A stretch of DNA of 8,197 nt, taken from positions 1 through 8,197 of the forward strand of contig JAFVYX010000267.1 of NCBI GenBank assembly GCA_017500625.1, written 5' to 3'. This document shows, in pieces, positions 1-6,357 of this stretch. Source of the stretch: Clostridia bacterium (GTDB taxonomy: Bacteria > Bacillota_A > Clostridia > Oscillospirales > CAG-272). Position numbers and translations under genes: made by a program. Position 1 is the first letter of the stretch. Each line of letters begins with the position of its first letter. Below the pieces are notes generated by a model, which saw only the letters and a list, made by a program, of their open reading frames with translations, had not been told where the DNA came from and did not search any database.

Positions 1-62
1 CCGCCCTCGGGCCCGAGGTCGATGATATGGTCGGAATGTGCGCTCATTATCATTCGCTTCAT
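1..62 (-). pseudogene. Possible short reading frame whose end copies a piece of UvrA (edge fragment)
   Basis: On the minus strand an ATG at 62-60 opens a frame that runs off the left edge: [20 protein letters not shown]. The last part ([11 protein letters not shown]) matches the [11 protein letters not shown] stretch near the C-terminus of the UvrA encoded next door. At DNA level bases 1-34 are identical to 499-532, and the match stops abruptly at base 35. AAGGA lies about nine bases upstream of the ATG, so initiation is not excluded. This could be a remnant of a partial uvrA duplication, the start of an unrelated gene joined to uvrA sequence by an assembly error, or noncoding DNA. Only 62 bases are visible, so I treat it as a doubtful fragment. 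Confidence 0.2.
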
Positions 63-90
63 TTCTCCCTATCCTTGGGGTATCGCTTCA

Positions 91-117
91 AAAAAACGCC
101 ACACTGTGGCGTTTTTT
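91..117. terminator. Bidirectional intrinsic terminator A
   Basis: The stem is CGCCAC (97-102) with GTGGCG (106-111) around the loop ACT. It is flanked by six A on the left and six T on the right, so the arms can extend to 13 nt (91-103 and 105-117). The A and T runs let it work in either direction. It is the farthest of three such hairpins downstream of uvrA and differs in sequence from the other two. Confidence 0.75.
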
Positions 118-143
118 CTTGCTCACCGTCGGGGCGAAAACGG

Positions 144-216
144 CGATTTCTGCTCCGAATTTCCTCGCCCTTGAAGGGCATGACCAAAAAAGAAAAGGGA
201 GCCAACGGCTCCTTTT
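144..216. repeat. 73-bp direct repeat, copy 1 (contains terminator B)
   Basis: Aligned by eye with 276-348, this copy matches at 69 of 73 positions without gaps. The first 30 bases are identical. The differences are at 174, 175, 182 and 197. Each copy has a conserved 5' part, a short GCCC(N5)GGGC hairpin (here loop TTGAA, 168-180) and an A-rich stretch leading into a GGAGCC-AAC-GGCTCC terminator. The repeat therefore carries a terminator as an integral part. I see no reading frame with coding support in it. It may belong to an interspersed intergenic repeat family, but that cannot be tested within this window. Confidence 0.8.
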
Positions 217-218
217 TT
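193..218. terminator. Intrinsic terminator B
   Basis: GGAGCC (198-203) pairs with GGCTCC (207-212) around the loop AAC. Six T follow on the plus side and an A-rich run precedes it, which becomes a U-rich tract on the minus strand. It should terminate in both directions. It lies within repeat copy 1 and is a near-duplicate of terminator C. Confidence 0.7.
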
Positions 219-241
219 GCTATCGCGCCTCTCACGCACTC

Positions 242-259
242 GACGTACGCACGTACGTC
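242..259. repeat. Interrupted 8-bp palindrome between the two repeat copies
   Basis: GACGTACG (242-249) and CGTACGTC (252-259) form a perfect inverted repeat around the dinucleotide CA. It sits in the 59-bp unique spacer between the two 73-bp direct repeats. It could be a dyad operator-like site or a simple ACGTACG microrepeat. No promoter element is visible beside it, so a regulatory role is not supported. Confidence 0.5.
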
Positions 260-275
260 TTCGGCCTGAGAAACG

Positions 276-348
276 CGATTTCTGCTCCGAATTTCCTCGC
301 CCTTGGCGGGCATAACCAAAAAAGAAAAAGGAGCCAACGGCTCCTTTT
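276..348. repeat. 73-bp direct repeat, copy 2 (contains terminator C)
   Basis: This is the second copy of the element at 144-216, offset by exactly 132 bp. The short internal hairpin keeps its GCCC/GGGC arms (300-303 and 308-311 region) while the loop changes from TTGAA to TTGGC. The terminator hairpin core is identical in the two copies. The copy ends about 40 bp beyond the uvrA stop codon, so terminator C is the first hairpin reached by uvrA transcription. Confidence 0.8.
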
Positions 349-355
349 CTTTTGT
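321..355. terminator. Intrinsic terminator C, proposed terminator of uvrBA
   Basis: GGAGCC (330-335) pairs with GGCTCC (339-344) around the loop AAC, extended by A/T pairs. Read on the minus strand, the hairpin is followed by a U-rich tract (complement of the A-rich run ending near 329). It starts about 41 nt downstream of the uvrA stop codon. That makes it the natural end of the uvrBA transcript, with terminators B and A behind it as backups. Confidence 0.75.
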
Positions 356-389
356 ACATATCCCAACAAAACCTATGCTTTTGTAAATC

Positions 390-3224
390 TTACTTTGCTT
401 CCGCAAGCTTTTCACGCAGGTAAAGGCCCGTGTAGGAGACGGGGCACTCGGCCACCTCCTCGGGGGTGCCCGTGGCGACCACGGTCCCACCGCCCTCACC
501 GCCCTCGGGCCCGAGGTCGATGATATGGTCGGCGCACTTGATAAGGTCAAGGTTGTGCTCGATCACCACCACGGTATTGCCTGCGTCGGCAAGGCGCTCA
601 AGAATGGTGATGAGACGGGCAACGTCGTCGGTATGCAGGCCCGTGGTCGGCTCGTCGAGGATATAGAGCGTACGCCCCGTGTCGCGTCGCGAAAGCTCGG
701 TGGCCAGCTTGATGCGCTGGGCCTCACCGCCCGACAGGGTGGTGGACGACTGGCCGATCTTGATATAGCCAAGCCCCACGTCATAGAGGGTCTGGAGCTT
801 TTTGGCGATCGCGGGGATCCCCGCAAAGAAGCCGACGCCCTCCTCGACGGTCATCTCAAGGACCTCGTAGATGTTCTTGCCCTTGTAGCGCACCTCCAGC
901 GTATCGCGGTTGTAGCGCATACCGTGGCACTCGTCGCACTTCACGTAGACGTCGGGGAGAAAGTGCATCTCAATGCACCGCACGCCGTCTCCCTCGCACG
1001 CCTCGCAGCGGCCGCCGCGCACGTTAAAGGAGAAGCGCCCGGGGCCGTAGCCCTTGGCGCGGGCATCGTCGGTCTTGGCAAAGAGATTGCGGATCTCACC
1101 GAAAAGGCCCGTATAGGTCGCGGGGTTCGAGCGCGGCGTGCGCCCGATGGGGCTCTGGTCGATCGAGATCACCTTATCCAGCTGCTCGCCCCCCACAACG
1201 CCCGTACATTTTCCGGGGCGCGTTGAGGCGCGGTTGAGGTCACGTGCGAGGGTGTCGCGCAGAATGGTATTGACAAGCGAGGATTTGCCCGAGCCCGAAA
1301 CGCCCGTCACGGCGATAAAGCGGCCGAGCGGAAAATCGACGTCGATGCCCTTGAGGTTGTTTTGTGCCGCCCCGAGCACGCGCACCGTATGGCCGTTGCC
1401 TGCCCGCCGCGTGCGCGGCACCGCGATCCTCTTGCGGCCCGAAAGGTACTCGCCCGTGAGCGAGGTCTCGCACGCCGCCACCTCGGCGGGCGTGCCGGCC
1501 GCCACCACGTGACCGCCGTGAATGCCCGCCCCCGGGCCGATGTCGATGAGATAGTCGGCGGCGCGCATCGTGTCCTCGTCGTGCTCCACCACAATGACGG
1601 TGTTGCCGAGGTCGGCGAGGCGCTTGAGCGTGGCGATCAGCTTATCGTTGTCGCGCTGGTGCAGGCCGATCGACGGCTCGTCGAGAATGTACATCACGCC
1701 GACAAGCGCCGAGCCGATCTGCGTGGCGAGGCGGATCCTCTGTGCCTCACCGCCCGAGAGCGTGCCCGCCTTACGCGCCAGGTCAAGGTAGTCGAGCCCC
1801 ACGCTGGCAAGGAAGCCGAGGCGCGCGCGGATCTCCTTTAAGATCTCTCCCGCGATCGTCTCCTCGGTGGGGGTGAGCGTCAGGGAATTCACAAACTCCA
1901 GCATACGCCCGATCGAAAGATGCGTGATCTCGTCGATATTGAGACCGCCGACCGTCACCGACAGCACCTCGTCCGAGAGACGCCGACCGCGGCAGCGCGG
2001 ACAGGGGATTTCCTCAACGAAATCCTCATACCCCGCCCCCAGAACGCCGCCCATCTTCATGCGGCGCTCGACCGTATTGACCAGCCCCTCAAAGGCGGTG
2101 AACTGCTCGTGCTCCTCCTTGCCGAAGTAGCGCACGATGTGATATTTCTTCGGGCTACCGTAAAGGAGCGCCTCGTACGCCTCGGGCGTATAGTCACGGA
2201 TCGGCGTGTCGAGCGTGAAGCCGAAGTCCTCGCACATCGCGGCCACAAGCGGCCCCATCCAGCTGTCCTCGCCCATCGACTTGAAGCCGTTGCACACAAT
2301 GGCTCCCTCGCGGAGAGAGAGTGACTTGTCGGGGATCAGAAGCTCGGGCGAGATGCGCCGCGTGTCACCGATGCCGGCGCAGTCGGGGCAGGCGCCCGCG
2401 GGGTTGTTGAAGGAGAACATACGCGGCTCAAGCTCTCCAAAGCTCACCTTATGCTCCTCGCACGCGTAGCGCTGGGAGAACTCCAGCTCCTCTCCCTCGC
2501 CCTCGCGCGGCACGGTCGCCACGATCACGCGGCCCTCGGACAGCGAGAGCGCGCTCTCGACCGAGTCGGAAAGGCGCGAGCGGAGATCCTCGCGCATCAC
2601 AAGGCGGTCGACGACCGCCTCGATCGTATGCTTTTTGTTCTTGTCGAGCGCGATCTCCTCGGAAAGATCGTACATCGCGCCGTCCACGCGCACACGGGTG
2701 TAGCCGCGGCGGCGCAGGTCCTCCAGCACCTTCTCGTGCATACCCTTTTTGTCTCGCACGAGAGGCGAGAGCACCAGAAAGCGCTCGCCCTCGGGAAGCT
2801 CCATAATGCGGCTTGTGATCGCGTCCAGCGTCATCTGGCGGATCTCCTTGCCGCACACGGGGCAGTGGGGAATGCCCACACGGGCATAAAGCAGGCGCAG
2901 ATAATCGTAGATCTCGGTCACCGTGCCCACCGTGGAGCGCGGATTCTTCGAGGTCGTTTTCTGGTCGATGGCAATGGCGGGCGACAGCCCCTCGATCGAG
3001 TCGACGTCGGGCTTGTCCATCTGCCCGAGAAACATACGCGCGTACGAGGAGAGCGACTCGACAAAGCGGCGGTGCCCCTCGGCGTACAGCGTTTCAAAGG
3101 CGAGCGAGGACTTGCCCGAGCCCGAAAGCCCGGTCAGAACGACCAGCCCGTCACGCGGGATATCCACGTCGATGTTTTTGAGGTTGTTTTCCCGTGCGCC
3201 ACGGATACGGATATAGCTTCCCAT
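390..3224 (-). CDS. uvrA: UvrABC excinuclease ATPase subunit A
   Basis: This is the DNA-damage recognition subunit of nucleotide excision repair. As a dimer it scans DNA and loads UvrB at lesions. The 944-residue product has the usual length and layout. The first ATPase half has Walker [10 protein letters not shown] (32-40), signature [12 protein letters not shown] (489-500) and Walker [11 protein letters not shown] (513-522). The second half has GVSGSGKSS (641-649), [12 protein letters not shown] (830-841) and [10 protein letters not shown] (855-864). The C-terminal zinc finger is C740/C743/C763/C766. The first finger reads C255-x2-H258 and C279/C282, with His in place of the second Cys; I believe this variant occurs in other UvrA proteins. 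A further CPVC (121-124) and CPRC (408-411) pair is present. The ATG is fixed by the family-typical start ([14 protein letters not shown]) and by GAGGAG just upstream. The gene lies 9 nt after uvrB and is surely co-transcribed with it. No frameshift or missing motif is visible. Confidence 0.98.
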   Translation of the reverse strand: MGSYIRIRGARENNLKNIDVDIPRDGLVVLTGLSGSGKSSLAFETLYAEGHRRFVESLSSYARMFLGQMDKPDVDSIEGLSPAIAIDQKTTSKNPRSTVGTVTEIYDYLRLLYARVGIPHCPVCGKEIRQMTLDAITSRIMELPEGERFLVLSPLVRDKKGMHEKVLEDLRRRGYTRVRVDGAMYDLSEEIALDKNKKHTIEAVVDRLVMREDLRSRLSDSVESALSLSEGRVIVATVPREGEGEELEFSQRYACEEHKVSFGELEPRMFSFNNPAGACPDCAGIGDTRRISPELLIPDKSLSLREGAIVCNGFKSMGEDSWMGPLVAAMCEDFGFTLDTPIRDYTPEAYEALLYGSPKKYHIVRYFGKEEHEQFTAFEGLVNTVERRMKMGGVLGAGYEDFVEEIPCPRCRGRRLSDEVLSVTVGGLNIDEITHLSIGRMLEFVNSLTLTPTEETIAGEILKEIRARLGFLASVGLDYLDLARKAGTLSGGEAQRIRLATQIGSALVGVMYILDEPSIGLHQRDNDKLIATLKRLADLGNTVIVVEHDEDTMRAADYLIDIGPGAGIHGGHVVAAGTPAEVAACETSLTGEYLSGRKRIAVPRTRRAGNGHTVRVLGAAQNNLKGIDVDFPLGRFIAVTGVSGSGKSSLVNTILRDTLARDLNRASTRPGKCTGVVGGEQLDKVISIDQSPIGRTPRSNPATYTGLFGEIRNLFAKTDDARAKGYGPGRFSFNVRGGRCEACEGDGVRCIEMHFLPDVYVKCDECHGMRYNRDTLEVRYKGKNIYEVLEMTVEEGVGFFAGIPAIAKKLQTLYDVGLGYIKIGQSSTTLSGGEAQRIKLATELSRRDTGRTLYILDEPTTGLHTDDVARLITILERLADAGNTVVVIEHNLDLIKCADHIIDLGPEGGEGGGTVVATGTPEEVAECPVSYTGLYLREKLAEAK

Positions 3225-3227
3225 ACG

Positions 3228-3233
3228 CTCCTC
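3228..3233 (-). promoter_or_regulatory. uvrA ribosome binding site, unusually close to the start
   Basis: GAGGAG on the minus strand ends only 3 nt before the uvrA ATG and begins directly after the uvrB TAA. The spacing is shorter than usual. With the 9-nt gap between the genes, this suggests that uvrA translation is helped by ribosomes finishing uvrB. Confidence 0.65.
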
Positions 3234-5213
3234 TTACTTCTTGGTTTCTTCCAGCTCGCGGATACGGTCGCGCAGATACGCCGCCCGTTCGAACTCCAGC
3301 CGCCGCGCGGCATCGCGCATCTCGGCGCGCAGGCGCTCGACCGTCCTCTCCCGCTCCTTTGGCGAGAGGCGGCGCGGCTTCTCGGCCGCCGCCGGCGTCG
3401 TCTCCTCGGCCTTGCCGATCGCGATCGTGTCGCGCACGTCCTTTTTGACCGTCTGCGGTGTGATGCCGTGCGCCTCGTTGTACGCCATCTGCACGCGGCG
3501 GCGGCGCTCGGTCTCGTCGATCGCGCGCTTCATTGAGCCCGTCACCGTGTCGGCGTACATCACCACGCGCCCGTGGGCGTTACGCGCCGCGCGCCCGATC
3601 GTCTGAATGAGCGAGGTCTCGGAGCGCAAAAAGCCCTCCTTGTCGGCATCGAGGATCCCGACGAGCGATACCTCGGGAATGTCCAGCCCCTCGCGGAGCA
3701 GGTTGATGCCCACGAGAACGTCGAATTTCCCAAGGCGCAGGTCGCGCAGGATCTCCATGCGCTCCATCGTGTCCACCTTGTGGTGAATGTATTTCACCTT
3801 CACGCCCACCGAGGAGAGGTAATCGGTCAGGTCCTCGGCCATTTTGGTGGTGAGGGTGGTCACCAGCGCTCTCTCGCCCCGCTCGGTCACGGTGCGGATC
3901 TCGGAGAGCAGGTCGTCCACCTGCCCCTCGACCGGCCGCACGATCACCTCGGGATCGACAAGCCCCGTCGGGCGGATCAGCTGCTCGGCCACGCCCTCGC
4001 TATGCTCCTCCTCGTAGGGCCCCGGCGTGGCGCTGACGAACACCGTCTGCCCCATACGCTCCTCAAATTCCTCGAAGCGCAGAGGTCGATTGTCGTAGGC
4101 CGACGGCAGACGGAAGCCGTAATCGATGAGGTTCTTTTTGCGTGAGGTGTCGCCTCCCGACATGCCGCGCACCTGCGGCACCGTCACGTGCGACTCGTCA
4201 ATGAAAAGAAGGTAATCCTTCGGAAAATAGTCAAGGAGCGTGTAGGGCGTCGACCCCTCGGGGCGGCCCGAAAGAACACGGGAGTAGTTCTCCACTCCCG
4301 AGCAGAAGCCCACCTCGCGGAGCATCTCCAGGTCGTACTGCGTCCTCTGCTCGATGCGCTGGGCCTCCAGCAGCATATCGCGCGACTTGAAGTAGTCGAC
4401 TCTCTCCCACATCTCGCGCTCGATCTCGAGGAGCGCGCGGTGGCGATGCTCGTCCGAGACGGCGTAGTGCGTGGCGGGGAAGATCGCCACGTAGGAAAGC
4501 ACGCGCAGGACCTCGCCCGTGACGGTATGCACCTCGCTGATCCTCTCGACCTCATCGCCGAAGAACTCGATGCGGAGCGCTTTTTCGCCGAACGAGGCGG
4601 GGACCACCTCCACGGTGTCGCCCCGCACGCGGAATTTGCCGCGCGTGAGAGCAAGATCGTTTCTCGCGTAGCTGATCGCTACCAGCTGGCGAAGGAGCGA
4701 ATCACGGCTCATCTCCTGTCCTGTGCGGATCGAAACGAGCAGTCCCTCGTATTCGCGCGGGTCGCCCAGCGAATAAATGCAGGAGACCGAGGCCACGATG
4801 ATGACGTCCCGCCGCTCAAAGAGGGCGCTGGTGGCGCTGTGGCGGAGCTGGTCGATCTCATCGTTGATCAAGGCGTCCTTTTCAATGTACATATCCTGCC
4901 CGGGAATGTACGCCTCGGGCTGGTAGTAGTCATAATAGGAAACAAAGAATTCGACGGCGTTCTCGGGGAAGAACTCGCGCAGCTCGGAGCAGACCTGGGC
5001 CGCCAGCGTCTTGTTGGGCTCAAGGATCAGGGCGGGGCGCCCGCATTCCTTGATGACGTTGGCCATCGTAAAGGTTTTACCGGAGCCCGTCACACCGAGC
5101 AGGGTCTGGGCCCTTTTTCCCTCCCCGACACCGCGTACCAGGGCGGCGATCGCCTCGGGCTGATCGCCCGTGGGGGTAAAGGCGCTTTTCAGCTTAAAAT
5201 CCGCTTTCTTCAC
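3234..5213 (-). CDS. uvrB: UvrABC excinuclease helicase-like subunit B
   Basis: UvrB receives damaged DNA from UvrA, verifies the lesion and recruits the UvrC nuclease. I choose the GTG at 5213-5211, giving 659 residues: AAAGGAG lies 6 nt upstream, and [21 protein letters not shown] is a typical UvrB N-terminus. Motifs in order are Walker A GVTGSGKT (40-47), the beta-hairpin region [12 protein letters not shown] (93-104), DESH Walker B (339-342), SATPGPYE (395-402), motif [11 protein letters not shown] (502-511) and motif [11 protein letters not shown] (537-545). A C-terminal UVR motif (about 630-655), which binds UvrC, is preceded by a charged linker. All key residues are intact. It is the first gene of a uvrB-uvrA operon, an order common in Bacillota. 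Its leader, from the promoter predicted at 5372-5400, would be about 150 nt. I found no complete LexA/SOS box there. An in-frame GTG at 5285 would add 24 residues but has no ribosome binding site. Confidence 0.98.
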   Translation of the reverse strand: MKKADFKLKSAFTPTGDQPEAIAALVRGVGEGKRAQTLLGVTGSGKTFTMANVIKECGRPALILEPNKTLAAQVCSELREFFPENAVEFFVSYYDYYQPEAYIPGQDMYIEKDALINDEIDQLRHSATSALFERRDVIIVASVSCIYSLGDPREYEGLLVSIRTGQEMSRDSLLRQLVAISYARNDLALTRGKFRVRGDTVEVVPASFGEKALRIEFFGDEVERISEVHTVTGEVLRVLSYVAIFPATHYAVSDEHRHRALLEIEREMWERVDYFKSRDMLLEAQRIEQRTQYDLEMLREVGFCSGVENYSRVLSGRPEGSTPYTLLDYFPKDYLLFIDESHVTVPQVRGMSGGDTSRKKNLIDYGFRLPSAYDNRPLRFEEFEERMGQTVFVSATPGPYEEEHSEGVAEQLIRPTGLVDPEVIVRPVEGQVDDLLSEIRTVTERGERALVTTLTTKMAEDLTDYLSSVGVKVKYIHHKVDTMERMEILRDLRLGKFDVLVGINLLREGLDIPEVSLVGILDADKEGFLRSETSLIQTIGRAARNAHGRVVMYADTVTGSMKRAIDETERRRRVQMAYNEAHGITPQTVKKDVRDTIAIGKAEETTPAAAEKPRRLSPKERERTVERLRAEMRDAARRLEFERAAYLRDRIRELEETKK

Positions 5214-5219
5214 GGTGGG

Positions 5220-5226
5220 CTCCTTT
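5220..5226 (-). promoter_or_regulatory. uvrB ribosome binding site selecting the GTG start
   Basis: AAAGGAG on the minus strand lies 6 nt before GTG at 5213. It is the only good Shine-Dalgarno sequence in the leader, which supports the 659-residue form of UvrB. Confidence 0.85.
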
Positions 5227-5320
5227 CTCGGCGTATGCCGTTTTTTGAGAATGGGGGGCGCGGATCCGTCATAGCAAAACTGCACAAATCTTGGGGCCGA
5301 GGATTAGGCAAAATACCGTC

Positions 5321-5349
5321 TTGACTTTCCCTTATACGGCCGATATAAT
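5321..5349 (+). promoter_or_regulatory. Sigma-A-type promoter of the deacetylase-GH3 operon
   Basis: The -35 box TTGACT (5321-5326, 5 of 6 matches to consensus) and the -10 box TATAAT (5344-5349, perfect) are separated by exactly 17 bp. The predicted start is near 5356, which gives a leader of about 100 nt. This is one of the few AT-rich stretches in the area and is correctly placed for the gene starting at 5459. Confidence 0.85.
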
Positions 5350-5371
5350 GGAGACGAACGCCCGCCTATAC

Positions 5372-5400
5372 ATTATACTACACGCGCGCGGAATTTGCAA
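5372..5400 (-). promoter_or_regulatory. Sigma-A-type promoter of the uvrBA operon
   Basis: On the minus strand the -35 box TTGCAA (5400-5395, 4 of 6 matches) and a perfect -10 box TATAAT (5377-5372) are separated by 17 bp. The predicted start is near 5365. This promoter lies inside the leader of the opposite operon, and its transcript crosses that operon's promoter; the two -10 boxes face each other across 22 bp. The weaker -35 makes this call less certain than the plus-strand promoter. Confidence 0.7.
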
Positions 5401-5442
5401 CCGGAAAATGATGCTTCCCGACCGCGGCCCCGCATGCAGGAA

Positions 5443-5449
5443 AAAGGAG
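5443..5449 (+). promoter_or_regulatory. Ribosome binding site of the PIG-L deacetylase gene
   Basis: AAAGGAG lies 9 nt before the ATG at 5459. It rules out the longer in-frame extension reaching back to 5291, which would start upstream of the predicted transcription start. Confidence 0.85.
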
Positions 5450-5458
5450 AGACACACC

Positions 5459-6313
5459 ATGAAGATATTGATGATCGGCGCCCACCAGGACGATATGGAG
5501 TTTGAGGGCAGCGGCTTTGTTGCCATGCACCGTGCCCTCGGGAATGAGGTGCGCGTCCTTTCCATGGCCAACGGCTGCGGCGGCCACCATATCCTCACCC
5601 CCGAGGAGACCTCGCGCGTCCGCCGCGAGGAATCGCGCCGCGTCGGTGAGATGCTTGGCCTGCGCTATGACGTGTGCGATGACGTGGACGACTGCACCAT
5701 CGTGGCCGACATTCCCTCGCGCCGCCGCCTCACGCGCTATATCCGTGAGTATAGCCCCGACCTTATTATCACTCACCGCCCGAACGACTATCACACCGAC
5801 CACAGAAATACGGGCCTGCTCGTTCAGGACGCCTCCTACGTGCTTACCGTGCCGCACGAATGTCCCGAGGTGCCCGCCATGCGCTTTATGCCCGTCATCA
5901 TGTACTTTGAGGACACCTTCAAGTACCCGCCCTTTGAGGCCGACGTGGTCATCGATACCGACAGCGTTGCCGAGAAAAAGCTGGAGCTTCTCGATGCCAA
6001 CCCCTCCCAGGTCTACGAGTGGCTGCCCTACACCTACGGGGAGATCGCTCCGCCCGAGGGCGACCGCGAGGGGCGCATGGCCTATCTGCGCGGCGCCTCC
6101 ACCGAGGGAATGACCGATGAGGAGATCCTTGCCCTCGAGTCGAACAGCGTTTTTCACCTCTTTGTCAAGACCGCCTCGCGCCACCGCCAAAAGCTCATCG
6201 AGCGTTACGGTGAGGAGCGCGGCCGCCGCGTAAGGACCGCCGAGGCCTTTATGCTCTCGGAGTACGGAGCGCCCTTGACCGAGGAAAAGCGCCGCCTCTT
6301 CTTCCCGTTCTGA
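5459..6313 (+). CDS. PIG-L/LmbE family zinc-dependent N-acetylglucosaminyl deacetylase
   Basis: This 284-residue protein belongs to the PIG-L (LmbE) superfamily, whose members hydrolyse the N-acetyl group of GlcNAc conjugates; examples are MshB, BshB and GlcNAc-PI deacetylase. The N-terminal Rossmann-like start MKILMIGAHQDD carries the metal motif AHQDD (8-12), a variant of the common AHPDD. The second motif is HRPNDYHTDH (106-115). By analogy with MshB, H9, D12 and H115 bind zinc and D11 is the general base. A downstream block (MYFEDTFKYPPFEADVVIDT) is also typical of the bacterial PIG-L family. No signal peptide or membrane segment is visible, so the protein is probably cytoplasmic. It is the first gene of an operon with the GH3 enzyme 44 nt downstream. 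That context suggests a sugar-conjugate substrate rather than bacillithiol synthesis, for which no partner is seen. The family is certain; the substrate is unknown. Confidence 0.93.
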   Translation: MKILMIGAHQDDMEFEGSGFVAMHRALGNEVRVLSMANGCGGHHILTPEETSRVRREESRRVGEMLGLRYDVCDDVDDCTIVADIPSRRRLTRYIREYSPDLIITHRPNDYHTDHRNTGLLVQDASYVLTVPHECPEVPAMRFMPVIMYFEDTFKYPPFEADVVIDTDSVAEKKLELLDANPSQVYEWLPYTYGEIAPPEGDREGRMAYLRGASTEGMTDEEILALESNSVFHLFVKTASRHRQKLIERYGEERGRRVRTAEAFMLSEYGAPLTEEKRRLFFPF

Positions 6314-6329
6314 GGGCGGCACTCCCTCA
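6311..6329 (+). other. Small hairpin overlapping the deacetylase stop codon
   Basis: TGAGGG (6311-6316, which includes the TGA stop) can pair with CCCTCA (6324-6329) around a 7-nt loop. There is no T-run after it, so it is not an intrinsic terminator. It might affect mRNA stability or the relative expression of the two genes, or it may be chance. Confidence 0.35.
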
Positions 6330-6342
6330 CACGATGACACCG

Positions 6343-6349
6343 AAAGGAG
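6343..6349 (+). promoter_or_regulatory. Ribosome binding site of the GH3 gene
   Basis: AAAGGAG followed by ATGAT gives a long match to the anti-Shine-Dalgarno complement (AAAGGAGGTGAT, one mismatch), 8 nt before the ATG at 6358. It fixes that ATG and rejects the in-frame ATG at 6334, which lies upstream of the site. Confidence 0.9.
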
Positions 6350-6357
6350 ATGATACG

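Noticed and set aside
144..348. Direct repeats considered as a CRISPR fragment
   Set aside because: There are only two 73-bp copies, each with an internal terminator and a 59-bp gap, and no cas gene. This does not resemble a CRISPR array.
59..550. Minus-strand frame with a repeated peptide (PLAPFSFLVMP) running through the terminator repeats
   Set aside because: It overlaps the uvrA 3' end in another frame and passes through three terminator hairpins. The peptide repetition simply reflects the 73-bp DNA repeat.
5229..5246. CGGC-GTAT-GCCG followed by six T, considered as a plus-strand terminator or a leader hairpin of uvrB
   Set aside because: The stem is only 4 bp, and no plus-strand transcript is expected to reach it. 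As a uvrB leader hairpin it is too weak to claim control.
5214..5285. Upstream in-frame GTG (5285) giving a 683-residue UvrB
   Set aside because: No Shine-Dalgarno sequence precedes it, and the added residues are not UvrB-like. The GTG at 5213 has an ideal site and a conserved N-terminus after it.
2451..5324. Long plus-strand open frames antisense to uvrB and uvrA (for example 2451-3536 and 4188-5324)
   Set aside because: They are opposite-strand shadows of strongly conserved genes in GC-rich DNA. They have no ribosome binding sites and no recognisable domains.
5378..6340. A 320-codon minus-strand frame opposite the PIG-L deacetylase
   Set aside because: It overlaps a gene with clear catalytic motifs, promoter and ribosome binding site, and its own translation shows no family features.
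6334..6357. In-frame ATG at 6334 as the GH3 start
   Set aside because: It lies upstream of the AAAGGAG site at 6343-6349, which clearly serves the ATG at 6358.
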